In this document: positions 44,437 through 55,220 of the stretch, piece after piece
Numbering within the stretch: the first letter of the stretch is position 1
How the letters are laid out: each line of letters opens with the position of its first letter
The notes under the pieces: generated by a model
What the model saw: the letters and a program-made list of their open reading frames with translations, nothing else
Told to the model about the DNA's origin: nothing
Databases searched by the model: none
Source of the DNA: Ricinus communis
Taxonomy: Eukaryota > Streptophyta > Magnoliopsida > Malpighiales > Euphorbiaceae
NCBI RefSeq assembly: GCF_019578655.1
Contig: NC_063264.1
Location: 18,836,429-18,900,428 of the forward strand
Direction of reading: 5' to 3'
DNA: 64,000 bases
Position numbers and translations under genes: made by a program

Positions 44437-47400
44437 GCCATCTAACAAACAAATTAGAATATAGGTAGGATTTCATATCTAATAAGGAAAGAAATTGCTA
44501 GTTCTTTATTTTCTTTCATGGCTAAGCGTAAGGATCAAATCAAATTGATTTAAACACAATGGTAGACAATGAACATAATAGAAAGGAAGGACATGAGCGA
44601 TAAGTCTAGGTTCGCTAGTGTGAATCTTCATAAGTACGCAAAGATCTTGAAAGAATCCATAACTTAATTCTCTGCAAGGTATAAAACTGAAATAATATAG
44701 TCACTAGCATCAAATATTCGATTGCATGCAGTTTTCATAGTGCGCAAGCCCTCAGTCCATAAGAAGAAGGAACTAGAAGCTAAATATGAACAATTAAATA
44801 AAGTAAGATAAATAAACTAAAGTGAAATCAAGAACCAGAGAGGAGTTGACTGGAAACAACTTCATAGTCCCAAATTTTATGAGCCAGCTTAATGAAAAAA
44901 AAAAGAGAAATTCACATGGGTCTACCTAATAATAGTCCGACCAAATTACTTCATCATATGTGTCCCAAATGTAAGAATGTACGCATTCCCGCTTAGATTA
45001 ATTGAAAGCAATATGATTTTTCCATCACCCTTTTGCCTCTCATCCTGCTTGATCATCAAGTCATGCTACAACGCCATGGGTGAAGTTTATCAATTACATT
45101 CCCATAATTCCTTAATTAAAACAAGGGGAAATTCATGTGGGCGTACCTAATCACACTTGAACCCTATTTACTTCATTATATGCCTCATAAGTATCAAAAA
45201 ACATGCATGGACATGGGCAATAAGTCTATGCTCGCTAGCACGAGTGTTGATAAGTCTGAAAAGTTCTTGAAAAAACCCATAACATGATTTCGCACAAGGT
45301 AGAAAATTGAAATATTATGCTCGCTCGCCTCAAGTATTCAATTGCGTACGGCTTTTATAGTGAAAAATCCCTCATTCCATATGAAGAAGAAACTAGAACC
45401 TAAATATGAATAAATAAATAAAGAAACATGAATAAACTGGTCCCAAATTTTATGAGCCGCTTAACAAAAAGAAGGAGAAATTCGTGTGGGCCTACCTAAT
45501 AACACTTTGATCCAAATTAGTTTATTATATGCACTCCAAACATCAAAATGCTCGCATTACTGCTTGTATTATTCTTCGATTAATTGAAAACAACATGATT
45601 TATCCCTTATGCCCGTAGATTTACATCTCATCCTGCTTGATCATCAAGCTAAACTGCAATGCCACTCGGTGAGCTTGTCAATTTGTTCCTATGATTCCTT
45701 ATACCAATCCTTGTGTCATCAGGACTCCTCGTGTATAGAGGAACAAGGAATAATGGAGATTCTAATGGTGCAAATCTTGAATCATAATATTAAGGCATGC
45801 CACGATTCTCGTGGTTCCCTCTTTCCTCCAAAAGATTCATCCGCGATCATTCAGAGAATTATATCAATACTCTATCAACTAATTTTATTTCTTCATATTT
45901 GTCCAATCATTGCTTTGGTGCCTATGATTACCGCTTTCATGCGCTTTAACTCAACACTCGTGTTTATGCTCTCCAAATAAAGCCAAACCATCATGCAAGA
46001 CATATATTAGAAAGAAAGGCACAAAAGAACGAAAAAATGAGTACATAAGTAGGATCTTATATTCAATATGGAAAGAAATCAAAAGGTCTTTATTCTTTTC
46101 CATATGGCTAAATGTAAATCAAATTGACTTAATTTAAACACAATGGTAGATAAAGAATAAAAAAGAAAAGAAGGACGTGAGTGATAAGTCTATGTTCGCT
46201 AGCGGGAGTCTAGATAAGTCTACAAAGTCCTTGAAAGAACCCATAACTTGATTTTTTGCAATGTAGAAAACTAAAGTAATATGCTCACTAGCCTAAAGTA
46301 TTCAGTTGCATACGGTGTCTATAGTGCAAAAGCCTTCATTCCTTAAGAAGAAGAAATGAGAAACTAAATACGAATAAATAAATAAATAATGATGAATAAA
46401 CTAAAGTCAAATCATAAACCAAAGAGGAGTTGACTAGTCAACAACTCTCAAAGTCCTAAATTTTATGAGCCAACTTAACAAAAACAAGGGGAAGTTCGCG
46501 TGCGCCTACCTAATAATAGTCCGACCCAAATTACTTAATTATATGGGTTCTAAAAATCAAAACGCTCGCATTCCCACTTGTAGCATGGTTGGATTATTTC
46601 AGAAAAATATGATTTCTCCCTTATGCATGTGGAATTATGGCCTGTCCTGCTTGATCATCAATCTATGCCCAATGCCATCGGTCAATGTTGTCATCTGCAT
46701 TCCTATGATTCCTTATGCCAATCCTTGTGTCATCAAGAGTCCTCTTTCTTAGAAGAAGAAGGAATGGTGGAGATCCCAATGATACAAATCTGGATCGAAA
46801 TATTTGGCCATGCCTCGATTCTTAGTCTTCCTTCTTTCCTCCAAAATAATCATCCGCGATCATTCAGAGAATGATATCAGTACTCCATCAACTAATTCTC
46901 TTTCTTTACATTTGTCCAAGCATTGTGCCTATGATTGCCTCTTCCACATGCTTTAACTCAACACTCATATTTATGCTCGCCAAATAAAACCAAACCATCA
47001 TACTAGATACAGATTAGTAAGAGAAGAACAAAAGAAACGAACATATGAAAACCTATATAGGAGTTTGTATCTAATGAGGAAAGAAATTACAATTTCTTTA
47101 TTCTCTTCCATGGCTAAGCATACGGATCAAATTGAATTGATTTAAACACAATGGTAGATAAAAAACAGAAAACAAAAGTAGGACATGAGAGATAAGTATA
47201 GGTTTGCTAGTGCGAGTCCTCATAAGTCTGTAATGTTCTTGGAAGAACCAATAACTTAATTCTCTACAAGGTACAAAACTGAAATTATATGCTCACTAGG
47301 TTTAAATATTCAGTTGCATGTCGTTTTCATAGTGCGGAAGCCCTTATTCCATAAGAAGAAGAAACTAGAAGCTAAATATGAATAAGTAAATAAAGAAAGA

Positions 47401-47690
47401 TGAATAAATTAAAGTCAAATCAAGAACTAGAGAGGAGTTGACTGGCCAACAACTCCCATAGTCCCAACTTTTATGACCCACCTTAATGAAAATAGGGGAT
47501 AATTCGCATGGGTCAATCCTTGTGTCATCAAGAGTCCTCATGCCTAAAGGAATAAGAAATGATGGAGATCCTAATGGTGCAAATCTTGAAATAAAATATT
47601 TAGGCGTGCCTCGATTCTTGTTGTTTCCTCTTTCTTCCAAAAGATTCTTTCGCGATCATTCAAAGAATGATATTAATACTCCCATTTATG
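44437..47690 (-). repeat. Same tandem array, reverse orientation
   Basis: The landmarks recur as reverse complements (CTTGATCATCAAG-type near 45055, 45640, 46650; AGTGC-AAAGCC near 44740, 45360, 46330, 47335; GCTTAACTCAACACTCG-type near 45945 and 46950), spaced about 630-1020 bp. The switch point is near 44436, where forward sequence ends in CATAGACTTATC. The apparent frames 45609-45980 and 46465-46874 recur as sequence of the repeat, not as proteins. Confidence 0.85.
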
Positions 47691-47704
47691 GAGAGTAAAC
47701 ATAT

Positions 47705-49040
47705 AAGGATGCGATTGATGAGGCCCTAATATTTTTAATTCTTGTTTTTGCATACTAACTTTTTCTCACAGCAACAGAGTATAATGAACATTAATAAGGC
47801 TGTGGAGAGGATGCGATTAAATATGGCAGCCAACCAAAGAGCCATATTAGAGCAAGTCAATGCTAATGCTCATGTAGGAAACAATAGGCAGAACTTGGTA
47901 GGCAATGAGGATGATTTAGAACTAGGCTATAATGATGATGATAATGCCACAATTATAGGTGTTGGCCGTGGCATGGGTAGAGAAACTAGAGGAGGCCGAA
48001 ACAATGAAATGGGTAGACAAAATCATGGAGGTGAATTTGGTGGTTCCTGTGGGTATAATGATGATGTGGATAAAAATTTAGGTAGCATCAAACTTAGGAT
48101 TCTTACCTTTTTAGGAAAATCAGATCGGGAGGGAAATTTGGACTGGAAAAAGTAAGTAGCCTTATCTTTGATTGTCATTACTTTTCTAAGGAAAAGAAGA
48201 TAAAGTTAGTGGTTACTCAATTTTCTAATTGTGAAATAGTGTGGCGGGATCAATTGGTGGTGAGTAGGAGAAGAAACATGGAAGAGCCTATTGATACTTG
48301 GCATGTTCTCAAAACAATCATGAAAAGACATTTTGTACCTAGACATTACCATAGAGAGTTACATCAAAGACTCCAAGCTTTGAAGCAAGGTACTAAAAAC
48401 GTAGAGGATTATTATAAGGAAATGGAGATGCTCATGACAAGGATTGATTTGGATGAAATTTGGAAGCTACCGTGGCACGTTTTATTAGTGGGCTTTATAA
48501 GGAGATTATGGATAGGGACGAATTGCAGCATTGTATAGAACTTGAGGAGATAGTTCGTCTTGCAATTAAGGTTGAAAAGAAATTAAAACCAAAAGGAGCA
48601 ACAAGGTTTGAACAGAAAGGCACTTCAAGTAATAGGCCTAATTAGTCTAATGAATGGAAAGGAAACAAAATAGGAGATGATAAGGCTGTTATTTATGGCA
48701 ATAAGAGTTAACAAAGGAAGAATGCCAATGGTGTTCCAACCTGGTGATTGGTTTGGGTGCATTTTCGCAAGGAAAGGTTCCCAAATCAACGAAAGTCAAA
48801 GCTAAGTCCAAGGGGTGATGGACCGTTTCAAGTACTTAAGAGGATCAACGACAATGCTTATAAAATTGATTTACAAGGTAAGGATAATGTGAGTGGGCCA
48901 TTTAATATTGTTGATCTGAGTCCATTAAGTTTGCTACAAGGTCCAATTACAAGGTCAAGGGCCAAGAAGCTTCAAGAGTCCTTAAATGGGTTTGTGCAAG
49001 AGTGGACTAACAATGGAAGTCCAATAAATTCGGCCTAAAT
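47705..49040 (+). mobile_element. Ty3/gypsy derivative: gag fused directly to the integrase C-terminus
   Basis: A gag frame runs from about 47766 (N-terminal helix, then a Gly/Asn/Arg-rich tract near 47860-48050, then the capsid-like IDTWHVLKTIMKRHFVPRHY at 48290-48350) to about 48640, with frameshifts. Without any protease, RT, RNase H or integrase core it is followed at 48748-49038 by an integrase C-terminal domain: VWVHFRKERFPNQRKSK, GDGPFQVLKRINDNAYKI and the tail GPITRSRAKKLQESLNG. The junction lies near 48645-48740. It could be a single-element deletion or a stable non-autonomous form. Confidence 0.8.
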
Positions 49041-49596
49041 AAAATTCATAAAGAATGGGCTTTGTTTAATATTCTTAAAGTTCAAGTTTATGAAGGCTAA
49101 ATTGGCTTTTTTTAATGTTCTTCAATCGAAAATTTACGAAGGCTTTGTTTAGCTCTTAGTATCCTACTTGGTTAGATGTTAGAGTTTCCTAAGCTTGTAA
49201 GGAATCTCAAATTAGATCAAATTAGTAAAGTAAGAGTTCAATTCTTCTTAGGACTTTGGATATGTCTTTAATACATGTCAAATTCGTATGCCTTTTTCAA
49301 ATTATGATTAATTAAAGTTCTTACTTTCTTTTAAGCCAAAATTGCTTGTATCTTATGTTCTTGTTTGTATGCAAAACTTACTTATCAAGGAGTTGATCTA
49401 TCCTTGTGGCACACTGGCAATTGGGGTTTAAGGGACTTAGTTTTCCTTAGGTTCTAATTCTTGATCATCTTACAATCTGATTAGACGATCCTAAGATTTG
49501 ATTTCAAGTTGTTCTTTAGGTTTTCAAGTTAGTGATTCATGAGTTCATAAGGATTAGAGTTCGTGGGTTCTATTCTTGGAGGTTCATTAACAGCTT
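49041..49596 (+). other. 3' untranslated/LTR-like tail of the gypsy derivative
   Basis: Non-coding sequence after the integrase tail, AT-rich, up to the point where the 1-kb repeat resumes (TTCTTTCAAGAACC near 49597). No clear LTR boundary or duplication was found. Confidence 0.45.
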
Positions 49597-50155
49597 CTTT
49601 CAAGAACCTTATGGACTTATAAACACTCCTACTAATGAAAATAGACTTACTGCTCACGTCCTTCCTTTTTTTGTGTTCTTTGTCTACCCTTATGTTTAAA
49701 TCAATTCGATTTGATCCTTATGCTTAGCTATATGGAAGAGAACAAAGAACTTGTAATATTTCTCCTTATCGGATCGAAAACCTTACCTATGTTCTAACTT
49801 TGTTTATTTCTTTTATGTCTTTCTTTTTAATCTCTATCTAGTATGATGGTTTGGTTTTATTTGGAGAGCATAGACATGGTATTAAGTGATAACACCTGGA
49901 AGTGGCAATCATAGGAACCAATCCAATGCTTGGATGAATGCAAAGAAGGAAAATTAGTTGATTCATTGTTGAAATTATCATGGACAAATCTTGTAGAGGA
50001 AAGAGGGAACGACGATAATCGAGGAACTCCTAAATATTTCAATTCAGGATGTGCATCATTAGGATCTCCATATTCCTTATTCCTCTATGCACAAGGACTG
50101 CTGATGACACAAGGATTGGTGTAAGGAATCATGGAAACACAATTAACAAGTTCAC
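49597..50155 (+). repeat. Tandem-repeat monomer fragment, forward
   Basis: Contains the AATTCGATTTGATCCTTA block (49703) and GGAAGTGGCAATCATAGGAACC (49898), the forward landmarks of the approximately 1-kb repeat. Ends at TTCACCGGTGATGTGAACC, where the next gypsy piece begins. Confidence 0.8.
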
Positions 50156-51790
50156 CGGTGATGTGAACCTTGGCAACTTGTGACAAGACCCAACACGTAG
50201 AATTGGAATAAGATCCTAAGAAAGCTAAATCAGAACTTTGATAATCTTTACCCAAAGATAACTTGTATCTTGAACCTTGGTATAAGAAAAATTGTTGACG
50301 CCACACTCAAGAAAGGTAGAAGGTGAGTGATAAGTCGATATTGAACGCTACAAGAACAAGTTCTTGATAAGTTTAAAGTTCCTCCAAAGAACCAAGCAAG
50401 AATAATTCTCACAAATATGTTTAACTCAAAATATTCAGTAACCCTCAATAATATGGTTACACTTAGTTTATATAGTAAAAGAAATAAATCTAATTCCTAA
50501 ATAGCATAAAAGGAAATAAACTAATTAGGAATCATCTAAAAGATATGCTAAATAAGAGTTTTCTAAATAATAGAATAAGGAATAGTCAATCTTTACTAAA
50601 TAAGAATTGACTAAACAATCAAGCAAAACTTCCTAAACAATGAAGTGCGTGGTTGCCTCCTTATTTCTTAATGAAGAACACTCCAATTTGGCAAAAGAGG
50701 AAGCTAAAATGTGCTCCCATGCTTCTTATTTGATTTGGCACGCCCCTTTAGCTAATAGGAAGCTAAAGTGGTGTTTCCTTTATTTCCTCTTTCAAGTATT
50801 AAGCTCTCCCCCTTGTGCACACATATCCAGCCATGCTTGGTTTCATTAAGCCTATCATATTGAATCAAATTAACAAGGCTAAGAGCCTTAATTAACTATA
50901 ACTCTCCATGGGTTAATATATCATTGGCCTAAATCTCTTGAATGAGTCCATTAAGAGCTTCCTTCATGCGTTTGGCCTTAGATCTTGTAATTGGCCTACC
51001 TTGAATGTATAAAGGATCCCTTGTGCTTGGTGTAGGCTTCGGTGCTATGCTTGTGCTAGGATCATGACTTGACCTTGAAGCTTGGTATTGTGATTTGAAC
51101 TATTCCCTCCCTCCTCAAAAGGGTTCGTCCTTGAATCTTCACCTATATCAAAAGGAGATAAATTAGCGACATTAAAAGAAACACTTACATTATACTCTCC
51201 AGGTAAGTCAAGCTTGAGGTGAACCTTGGCAACTTGTGCAAAGACCCAACACGCAGAATTAGAATAAGATTCCCAAGAAAGCTAAATCTGAACTTTGATA
51301 ACCTTGACCTAAAGATAAATTGTGTCTTAAACCTTGGTATAAGAAAGATTGTTGACGTCACACTCAAGAAAGGTAGAAGGTGAGTGATGAGTCGAAGTTG
51401 AACGCCACAAGAACAAGTTCTTAATAATTTTAAAATTCTTCGAAAGAACCAAGCAAGAATAATTCTCACAAATACGTTTAACTCAAAATATTCATTAATG
51501 TGTGCCATTCGGCTACATATGATTTAAATAGACAAAGACATTACCTTAATTTCTTATTTGCATAAAGAAAATAAACTAAATAGGAATTAACTAAAGTATA
51601 TGCTAAATAGAAGTTTTCTTGAATAAACAAAATGAGGAACTATGCCTAATTAGGAAGTAATAAAAAACTTATTCTAAAAGGAAATAATAAAAGACTTCCA
51701 AAATAATAAAATAAGAAGCCTAATTGATTTAGTCAATCATAATCAATAAAGACATGACTAAATGGATGAAGATTTATTCCTAAATAACAA
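50156..51790 (-). mobile_element. Minus-strand Ty3/gypsy derivative between direct repeats
   Basis: A GTGAACCTTGGCAACTTGTG-type block of about 350-400 bp occurs at 50163-50540 and again at 51218-51560 in the same orientation, LTR-like. Between them the minus strand encodes only an integrase C-terminal tail: an EYNVSVSFNVANLSPFD-type segment near 51210-51140, SRTNPFEEGG near 51125, and GPITRSKAKRMKEALNGL near 51000-50950. This is the same domain as at 48748-49038 and 54294-54548. All other pol domains and gag are missing. Confidence 0.7.
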
Positions 51791-51794
51791 GATT

Positions 51795-53090
51795 TAGTCA
51801 ATCATGTGGGCGTACCTAATAATACTTCACCCCAGTGTGTTTCATTATATCCTTCCCCAGCATCAAAACGCGTGTATTCCCACTAGCATTAATAGAAAGC
51901 AATATGATTTCTCCTTAAGCTCATGGAGTTGCATCTCGTGCTGCTTGACCATTAAATCATGCCCCAATGCCACCGGTCAAGCTTGTCAATTGCATTCCTA
52001 CGATTCCTTAATGAAAACAATTTGAGTGGGCATACCGAACAACACTGTGTCCCAATTTACTTCATTATATGCCTTCTAGACATCAAAACGTGCTCATTCC
52101 CACTTGGATTAATAGAAAGTAACATGATTTCTCCCTTACATGGCTGGAATTTATGTCTCATCCTACTTGATCATCAAGCTAAGCTCCAATGCCATCGGTC
52201 AAGCTTGTCAATTGCATTCCCATGATTTCTTACGCCATTCCATCTGTCATCAAGAGTCCACGTGCCTTGAGGAAAAAGGAATGATGAAGATCCCAATGGT
52301 GGAAATCTTGAATTGGAATATTTGGGTGTGCCTCGATTCCCATTATTCCCTATTTCCTCCAAAAGATTCATGCGCGATCATTCAAGGAATTATATTAATA
52401 CTCGATTAATAAATTTTCTTTCTTAACGAGCATAGACTTATAGCCCACATGCTTCCTTTCTTTTGTGTTCTTTCTCTACCCTTATGTTTAAATCAATTCG
52501 ATTTGATCCTTACGCTTAGCCGCATCAAAGAGAACAAAGAACTTGTGATTTTTTTCTTTCTCGAATAAAAAATCCTACCTATGTTCTCATTTTGTTTGTT
52601 TGTTTCTTTTATATTATTCTTTCTGATCTCTATTTAGTAATGATGGTTTGGTTTTATTTGGGGAGGATACACACGACTATTGAGTGAAAGCGCATGGAAG
52701 CGACAATTATAGGCACTGATCCAATGCTTGGACAAATACATAGCTAAGCATAAGGATTAAATCACTAGCCTTAAATATTCAGTTGCATGCGATCTTCATA
52801 ATGCGGAAGCCTTGAATCCATAAGAAGAAAAAACTAGAAGCTAAATATGAATATATAAATTAAGAAAGATAAATAAACTAATATCAAATAAAGGACTAGA
52901 GCGTAGTTGATTAGTCAAGAACTCTTATAGTCCCAAATTTTATTCGGACAATGAGATCAATACTTGATCAACTAATTTTCTTTCTCCACATTTTCCAAGC
53001 ATTAAATTGGTGCCTATGATTGCCACTTGGATATGCTTTCACTCAACGTCCGTGTTTATGCTCCCTAAATAAAACTAAACCATTATAATA
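51795..53090. repeat. Tandem-repeat fragments in alternating orientation
   Basis: 51795-52425 carries reverse landmarks (two units, spaced about 200 bp at CTTGA-CATCAAGC). 52430-52740 is forward (ATTCGATTTGATCCTTACGC near 52498). 52740-53090 is reverse again (ATTCAGTTGCATGCGATCTTC near 52777). Three orientation switches within 1.3 kb. Confidence 0.75.
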
Positions 53091-54298
53091 TACAGAGTTC
53101 TCACATATTTTTTCAACATCTCTTTTCATTTGTGGCCAAAAGAAATGATTACTTAAAACATCGAAAGTCTTTCGCACACCAAAATGCCTATCGAACCCCC
53201 ACCATGTGCCTCCCTCACAAGCAACTCTCTTAAAGAAGATTGAGGCACACACAACTTGTTTTCTTTAAGAAGAAAACCATAATGTCTATAGAAGTAGTCA
53301 AAACCCCCTCTCTCACATATGCCCTATACACATTAGCAAAATCATGGTCTGAATTATATAATTCCTTAATGAACTCAAAACCCAATAATTTTGCATCAAG
53401 GGTAGAAATTAGAGCATACCTTCTAGATAGAGCATTGGCAATGACATTCTCTTTACCTTGTTTGTACTTGATGATGTATGGAAAGGATTCAATAAATTCC
53501 ACCCATTTAGCATATGCCTACGGCTAGCTTCCCTTGTCCTTTGAGATATTTCAAAGACCCGTAGTCGGTGTGTACAATGAATTCCTTATACCAAAGATAA
53601 TGCTGCTATGTCTCTAAAACTCTTACCAAAGCATAAAACTCTTTGTCATAATTTGGGTAGTTTAGACTTGCTCCGACTTAGCTTCTCACTAAAGAATGCA
53701 ATTAATCTTCCTTCTTGTATAAAGACTCCACCAATACCTATTCCACTTTCATCACACTCAATCTCAAAGGTTTGAGCAAAGTCAGGCAAAGAATGTAAAG
53801 TTGCTGAACTAAGTTTGTCTTTAGCAAGTTAAAAGCATCATCTTGTTCTTTTCCCCATTTCAAACCCACATTGTTTTTAATGCATTCAGTAAAAGGTGCA
53901 ACGATTGTAGAGAAATCCTTAATGAATCTCGTATAAAAGCTAGCAAGATCATGGAAACTCCTAACATCATGCACACTAGTAGGTTTCGACCACTCTCTAA
54001 TTACTTTTACTTTTTCCTGATCAACATGAATTCCCTTATCATTAAAGATATATCTAAGAAAAGTAAAAAGTGCATTTCTTAAGATTAGCATATAATGTTT
54101 CTTACCTTAACACATCAAAGCAAGCTTTAAGTGTATTACATGCTCATCTAAAGATTTTCAAGACACAAGAATATCATCAAAATAAACTACTACAAACTTT
54201 CCACTGAAAGTGCATAAAACATGATTCATCAATCGCATAAAAGTACTTGGAGCATTAATTAAATCAAACGGCATGACTAACCACTCATATAATCTATG
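53050..54298 (-). pseudogene. Ty3/gypsy RT, RNase H and integrase zinc-binding fragment
   Basis: Reading leftward from 54298: RT ([12 protein letters not shown] near 54298-54262, then an intact YFDD catalytic box at 54173-54184), then the connection domain (REWSKPTSVHDVRSFHDLAS near 53995), then RNase H (HSKLPKL-type region near 53680 and [17 protein letters not shown] near 53460-53410), and finally the integrase HHCC region ([20 protein letters not shown] near 53180-53115). Several frameshifts and stops, so non-functional. It is preceded on the minus strand by an integrase core/C-terminus, which is the wrong order. Confidence 0.85.
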
Positions 54299-55150
54299 TT
54301 TTATTTTGAAAGTAGTTTTCCTCGTAAGGATTCATCCTTGAATCAGCCTCATTGTTAACTTCATCACCTACATCAAATAAAGAAAGATCAACAACATTAA
54401 AAGAAGCACTCACATTGCCATACTCACTTAGAAAAGCTAGCGTGTAGGCGTTGTCATTAATTCTTTCAAGGACTTGGAATTGCCAATCCTCTCTTGGCAT
54501 TAACTTAGACTTTCTTTGGCTTGGAAATCTTTCCTTCCTCAAATGCACCCAAACCTAATCACCTGGCTCAAATAAAACTTTCTTTCTCCCCTTGTTGTGT
54601 TGCTTTTCATATTGTTGATTTCTTTTCTTTATTTGAGCATGCACCTTCTCATGTAAGCTTTTAACAAATTCAGCTTTTTGCTTGCCTTCAAAATTAGCCT
54701 TATCAATGGGCAATGGCAGTAAACCCATAGGAGTTAATGGATTGAACCTATATACAACCTCAAAAGGTGAATAATTTATTGTAGCATGAATACTCCTATT
54801 TTATGTAAACTCAACATGTGGCAAGCATTCTTCCCAATTCTCCAAATTTCTTTGAATTATTGCCCTCAATAGTTGTGAGAAAGTCCTATTAACCACCTCT
54901 GTTCGTCCATCCGTTTATGGATGACAAGTTGTTGAGAAGAGCAGCTTTATTCCCAACTTGCTCCAAAGTGTCTTCCAAAAGTGGCTAAGGAAACTTGACA
55001 TCTCTATCACTAACAGTTGTCCTTAGAACTCCATGCAATCTCACAATTTCTCTACAAAACAACCTCGTAATATGAGTTGCATCATCTGTCTTGTGGCATG
55101 GAATAAAATGTGCCATTTTACTAAATCTGTCAATAATAACAAAAATAGAA
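54294..55150 (-). pseudogene. Ty3/gypsy integrase core and C-terminal domain, placed before RT
   Basis: Minus strand from about 55130 to 54300 gives a [16 protein letters not shown] block near 54915-54870, with its conserved Glu. [12 protein letters not shown] follows near 54845, PLTPMGLLPLP near 54740, and [17 protein letters not shown] near 54550 with [17 protein letters not shown]. It ends in [10 protein letters not shown] and immediately enters the RT at about 54298. A true pol has RT before integrase, so this copy is permuted or a junction of two elements. Confidence 0.8.
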
Positions 55151-55220
55151 TATTTTCCTCAAGTAATCCATATTTGGGCAAGCCTCGATTCTCGGTGTTC
55201 CCTCTTTCCTCCAAAACAAT
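55151..55220 (-). repeat. Sliver of the tandem repeat, left of the LTR complex
   Basis: GGCAAGCCTCGATTCTCGGTGTTCCCTC and following bases match the reverse-oriented repeat. It ends CCAAAACAAT at 55220, the last five bases forming the left copy of the imperfect duplication. Confidence 0.75.

Noticed and set aside
45609..46874. Frames of 83-123 codons in the reverse satellite units
   Set aside because: Similar peptides arise in each unit (LLDHQ-type words) only because the DNA repeats; they start and stop at different places and lack recognisable domains.
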